Positions 61,726 through 64,000 of a stretch of 64,000 nucleotides of DNA are shown here, piece after piece. The DNA is from Reinekea marinisedimentorum (GTDB lineage Bacteria; Pseudomonadota; Gammaproteobacteria; Pseudomonadales; Natronospirillaceae): assembly GCF_004341165.1 (NCBI RefSeq), contig NZ_SLZR01000008.1, forward strand, positions 1 to 64,000. Reading direction: 5' to 3'. A program made the position numbers and the translations under genes. The notes beneath the pieces were generated by a model that had not been told where the DNA came from, made no database searches, and saw only the letters and a list, made by a program, of their open reading frames with translations. Position 1 is the stretch's first letter, and every line of letters begins with the position of its first letter.

Positions 61726-63159
61726 TTATCCCGCCGTAGAGGATTCTGTTTCAGCTGCTGGTGAAGCCTTGAATTTAATCAGGAATACAGCCAGCGCAGC
61801 GATTGCAGCGCTGATACCGATGACGTTAGCGATCTGCATAGACAACCCAAAGCCAATCTGTGCGTTTGCCAGGTAGGTAAAGGTTACCGCAGTCATGAAG
61901 GTAGCTGGCAGTGAGCAGATCCAGTGGAACTTGCCTTCTTTCGCCAGGTACGCAGCCGCAGCCCACAGCATAACCATTGCAGTGGTCTGGTTGGCCCAGC
62001 CAAAGTAACGCCAGATAACACCGAACTCCGCTTTAGAGATGATGAAGCCGATTACGAACAGTGGAACAGCAATCATCAGACGCTTAGGCAAGCCCTGCTG
62101 AGGCAGCTTGAAGAAGTCAGCCAGGATCAGACGGGCAGAGCGGAATGCGGTATCACCGGAAGTGATTGGCAGAACGATGACACCCAGAACAGCCAGCAGA
62201 CCACCGAATGCACCCAGCAGAGAAGTCGAAACTTCATGAACAACAGCCGCAGGGCCACCGTTAGCCAGAGTTGCGTTCAGTGCTTCAGTAGACTCGTAGA
62301 AAGACAGACCCAGAGAACACCAGATAAGCGCGATAACACCTTCACCGATCATTGCGCCGTAGAAGATGAAGCGACCAGAAGATTCATTCTGCATGCAGCG
62401 AGCCATCAATGGAGATTGCGTAGCGTGGAAGCCAGAGATTGCACCACAGGCAATGGTGATGAACAGCAGAGGCCACAGCGGCAGTTCTTTAGGGTGCAGG
62501 TTAGCAGTGAAGTCCAGACCCTGAGAGTAGAAGCCGTGATCGCTGACCGCCAGACCGATTAACAGGCCAACAGACATGAATACCAGCAGGCCACCGAAGA
62601 ACGGATACAGACGACCGATGATTTTATCAACCGGTACAATGGTCGCGATGATGTAGTAAACAAAGATGATGCCTACCCACATGGCAACGTTCATTTCCAG
62701 CAGGTTAGCCAGCAGTTTTGCAGGGCCTAATACGAATACGACACCTACCAGCATGAGCAGTAAAACTGCAAAACCATTCATGAATTGCTTTGCAGCATTA
62801 CCGAGGTGTTCACCGACAACGGTTGGTACCGAGGCACCGTTAGCGCGTACGGAAAGCATGCCGGAGAAATAGTCGTGTACGGCACCGCCGAAGATACAAC
62901 CGATAACAATCCACAACATGGCAACAGGGCCATAAAGTGCACCCAGAATCGGACCGAAGATTGGGCCAAGGCCGGCGATGTTCAGAAGTTGAATCAGGTA
63001 AACTTTTTTGTTGGATAACGGAACATAATCCACACCATCAGCCATCGTCATTGCCGGAGTGGCACGTTCTGGTTTTGGGGAAAAGATGCGTTCAACGATC
63101 GCACCGTAGAAAAAATAACCGGCAATTAATGCGCCGAGACAAATTAAGAACCAAAGCAT
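61726..63159 (-). CDS. cstA: CstA-family carbon starvation/pyruvate-type transporter, short form
   Basis: ATG 63159 is used, since AGAGG lies 6 bases upstream; TTG 63165 is an alternative. The 477-residue membrane protein has CstA landmarks QLLNIAGLGPIFGPILGALY near residue 60, GAVHDYFSGMLSVR, and ACGAISGFHATQSPLMARC. About a dozen helices are visible. E. coli CstA and BtsT exceed 700 residues; shorter members like this one exist and lack part of the C-terminal half. The family imports pyruvate or peptides during carbon starvation. The gap to 63441 upstream should hold its promoter. Confidence 0.9.
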   Translation of the reverse strand: MLWFLICLGALIAGYFFYGAIVERIFSPKPERATPAMTMADGVDYVPLSNKKVYLIQLLNIAGLGPIFGPILGALYGPVAMLWIVIGCIFGGAVHDYFSGMLSVRANGASVPTVVGEHLGNAAKQFMNGFAVLLLMLVGVVFVLGPAKLLANLLEMNVAMWVGIIFVYYIIATIVPVDKIIGRLYPFFGGLLVFMSVGLLIGLAVSDHGFYSQGLDFTANLHPKELPLWPLLFITIACGAISGFHATQSPLMARCMQNESSGRFIFYGAMIGEGVIALIWCSLGLSFYESTEALNATLANGGPAAVVHEVSTSLLGAFGGLLAVLGVIVLPITSGDTAFRSARLILADFFKLPQQGLPKRLMIAVPLFVIGFIISKAEFGVIWRYFGWANQTTAMVMLWAAAAYLAKEGKFHWICSLPATFMTAVTFTYLANAQIGFGLSMQIANVIGISAAIAALAVFLIKFKASPAAETESSTAG

Positions 63160-63441
63160 AATCAACCTCTGTTTTTATTTTAGGGTTCGGAGTTATTGTA
63201 TGTAGAGTGTCAGCAATGCACGGACTGCAACATTGCGAGTGGCGCTATAAAGTGGTGAGCGGTATGAAATAACCAGTGAGTGGTTGCCGTATGATTGCAG
63301 GGCGCAGCAGCCATGGCAGCGCTGAATAAGAACCGGTTTTATTTGGCTGTTTCAGGCGGTCAAAATGACGCTGACGTTGTTGGTGTGATGGGTCGTTATG
63401 ACCCGTATTTCCGGTGCCTTCCGGTCAATTCAGAAAATGTT
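63160..63441. other. Intergenic region between the GGDEF gene end and cstA start
   Basis: No credible gene is present. A 5-base inverted repeat GGGTC...GACCC at 63390-63404 lies 40 bases after the GGDEF gene end. It lacks a T-run. The promoter for cstA should be here, but no clear -35/-10 pair was seen. Confidence 0.4.
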
Positions 63442-64000
63442 TTAGCGTTCTATATAGTGGGGTTGCTGGCCGGAAACACAATAGCCGTTGCGGCCATTCT
63501 GCTTAATTAAATACATGGCGTCGTCTGCCTTTTTCAGCAGCTCGCTCTTTTCAATACCATGCTCTGGGGTGCAGGCAACCCCCAGGCTCGCGCCGATAGA
63601 AACAGATCTGGAGCGGCCAATATCAATCGGCTGAGTCAGTGCATCCAGAATAGCTCTGGCGGCAGGCTCAACCTTTAGGTCTTCACGGCCCTGACGCAGC
63701 ACAATGAGAAATTCATCGCCTCCCCAGCGGCACACAATATCACCGCGCCGAACGGACTCGCGCAGTCGCTTGGCACTTTCTATTAAAACAATGTCACCGG
63801 CATCGTGGCCGTATTTATCATTTACCGGCTTGAAGTGATCAAGGTCTATGACAATCAGTGCACACTGCCGGCCCTGTGTTTTGGCGTCATCCAGTGCAGC
63901 ACTGATGCGTCTTTCGGTGGCTCTGCGGTTATACAGCATGGTGAGCGAATCGTACTCGGCCTCAAACCGATACTGCTTTTCACGCATAGCGCGTTCAGAG
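63442..64000 (-). CDS. GGDEF diguanylate cyclase, partial at the window edge
   Basis: The frame is open through the right edge: codons before the first Met at 63987 continue as S-E-R-A, so the 5' part lies outside the window. The visible 186 or so residues form a GGDEF domain with intact motif (WGGDEFLIV), inhibitory-site RRGD five residues before it, and the DLDHFKPVNDKYGHDAGD block. It should synthesise c-di-GMP. The sensory N-terminus is not visible. Confidence 0.93.
   Translation of the reverse strand, partial: SERAMREKQYRFEAEYDSLTMLYNRRATERRISAALDDAKTQGRQCALIVIDLDHFKPVNDKYGHDAGDIVLIESAKRLRESVRRGDIVCRWGGDEFLIVLRQGREDLKVEPAARAILDALTQPIDIGRSRSVSIGASLGVACTPEHGIEKSELLKKADDAMYLIKQNGRNGYCVSGQQPHYIER

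Noticed and set aside
63295-63510. 71-codon plus-strand ORF upstream of cstA
   Set aside because: Overlaps the end of the GGDEF gene, no ribosome site, no recognisable feature.

Overview
The window looks like chromosomal DNA of a free-living, probably marine gammaproteobacterium. Reasons: uvrA, an MFS transporter and ssb lie together as in Pseudomonas-like genomes; there is a Pseudomonas-type spu/puu polyamine locus; c-di-GMP signalling genes are abundant; and a batD-to-moxR cluster is present. An Oceanospirillales-type host would fit, but this is inferred from gene content only. No rRNA, tRNA, CRISPR array, insertion sequence or phage gene was recognised. Protein assignments rest on reading translated sequences and motifs; no database search was run.

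Layout. 1-895: repeat-rich left edge with one doubtful small ORF and two inverted-repeat pairs. 896-7580: minus-strand Bat (aerotolerance-type) operon moxR-DUF58-DUF4381-batA-batB/C-batD; batB/C contains a 32-residue polyglutamine tract encoded by a hexanucleotide repeat. 8058-11365: glycogen phosphorylase and a ComB-like phosphatase. 11433-26489: a polyamine uptake and catabolism locus. A minus-strand run holds a gamma-glutamylpolyamine synthetase, SpuC aminotransferase, PotFGHI transporter and a PuuR-type regulator. A divergent plus-strand run holds a second synthetase, PuuB oxidase and agmatine deiminase. A class I amidotransferase and PuuC-type aldehyde dehydrogenase follow. An AT-rich motif recurs at three promoters of this locus and may be the regulator's operator. 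26545-30660: a COG2231-type DNA glycosylase and the deoCAB deoxynucleoside operon.

30719-41764 is the most unusual part: ten consecutive signalling genes not arranged like a standard chemotaxis or two-component operon. They encode CheX, a degenerate membrane histidine kinase, PAS-GGDEF-EAL, a receiver joined to an HD-GYP domain that has lost its metal ligands, an HDOD protein, a 93-residue stand-alone domain, a receiver-PAS protein, a hemerythrin-GGDEF protein, and two soluble histidine kinases (one GAF-linked, one with a pseudo-receiver). The arrangement suggests a phosphorelay built partly from pseudo-enzymes that may connect oxygen/redox sensing to c-di-GMP.

41765-53033: M16 protease, CnoX/YbbN-like thioredoxin, Cache chemoreceptor, uvrA with a LexA box lying exactly in its promoter spacer, MFS transporter, ssb and a bacterial acyl-CoA-binding protein. 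53116-64000: LysE exporter divergent from an Lrp regulator; a BvgS-like hybrid kinase with three periplasmic binding domains followed by a canonical HD-GYP response regulator; an MFS transporter; a short CstA; and a diguanylate cyclase cut by the window edge.
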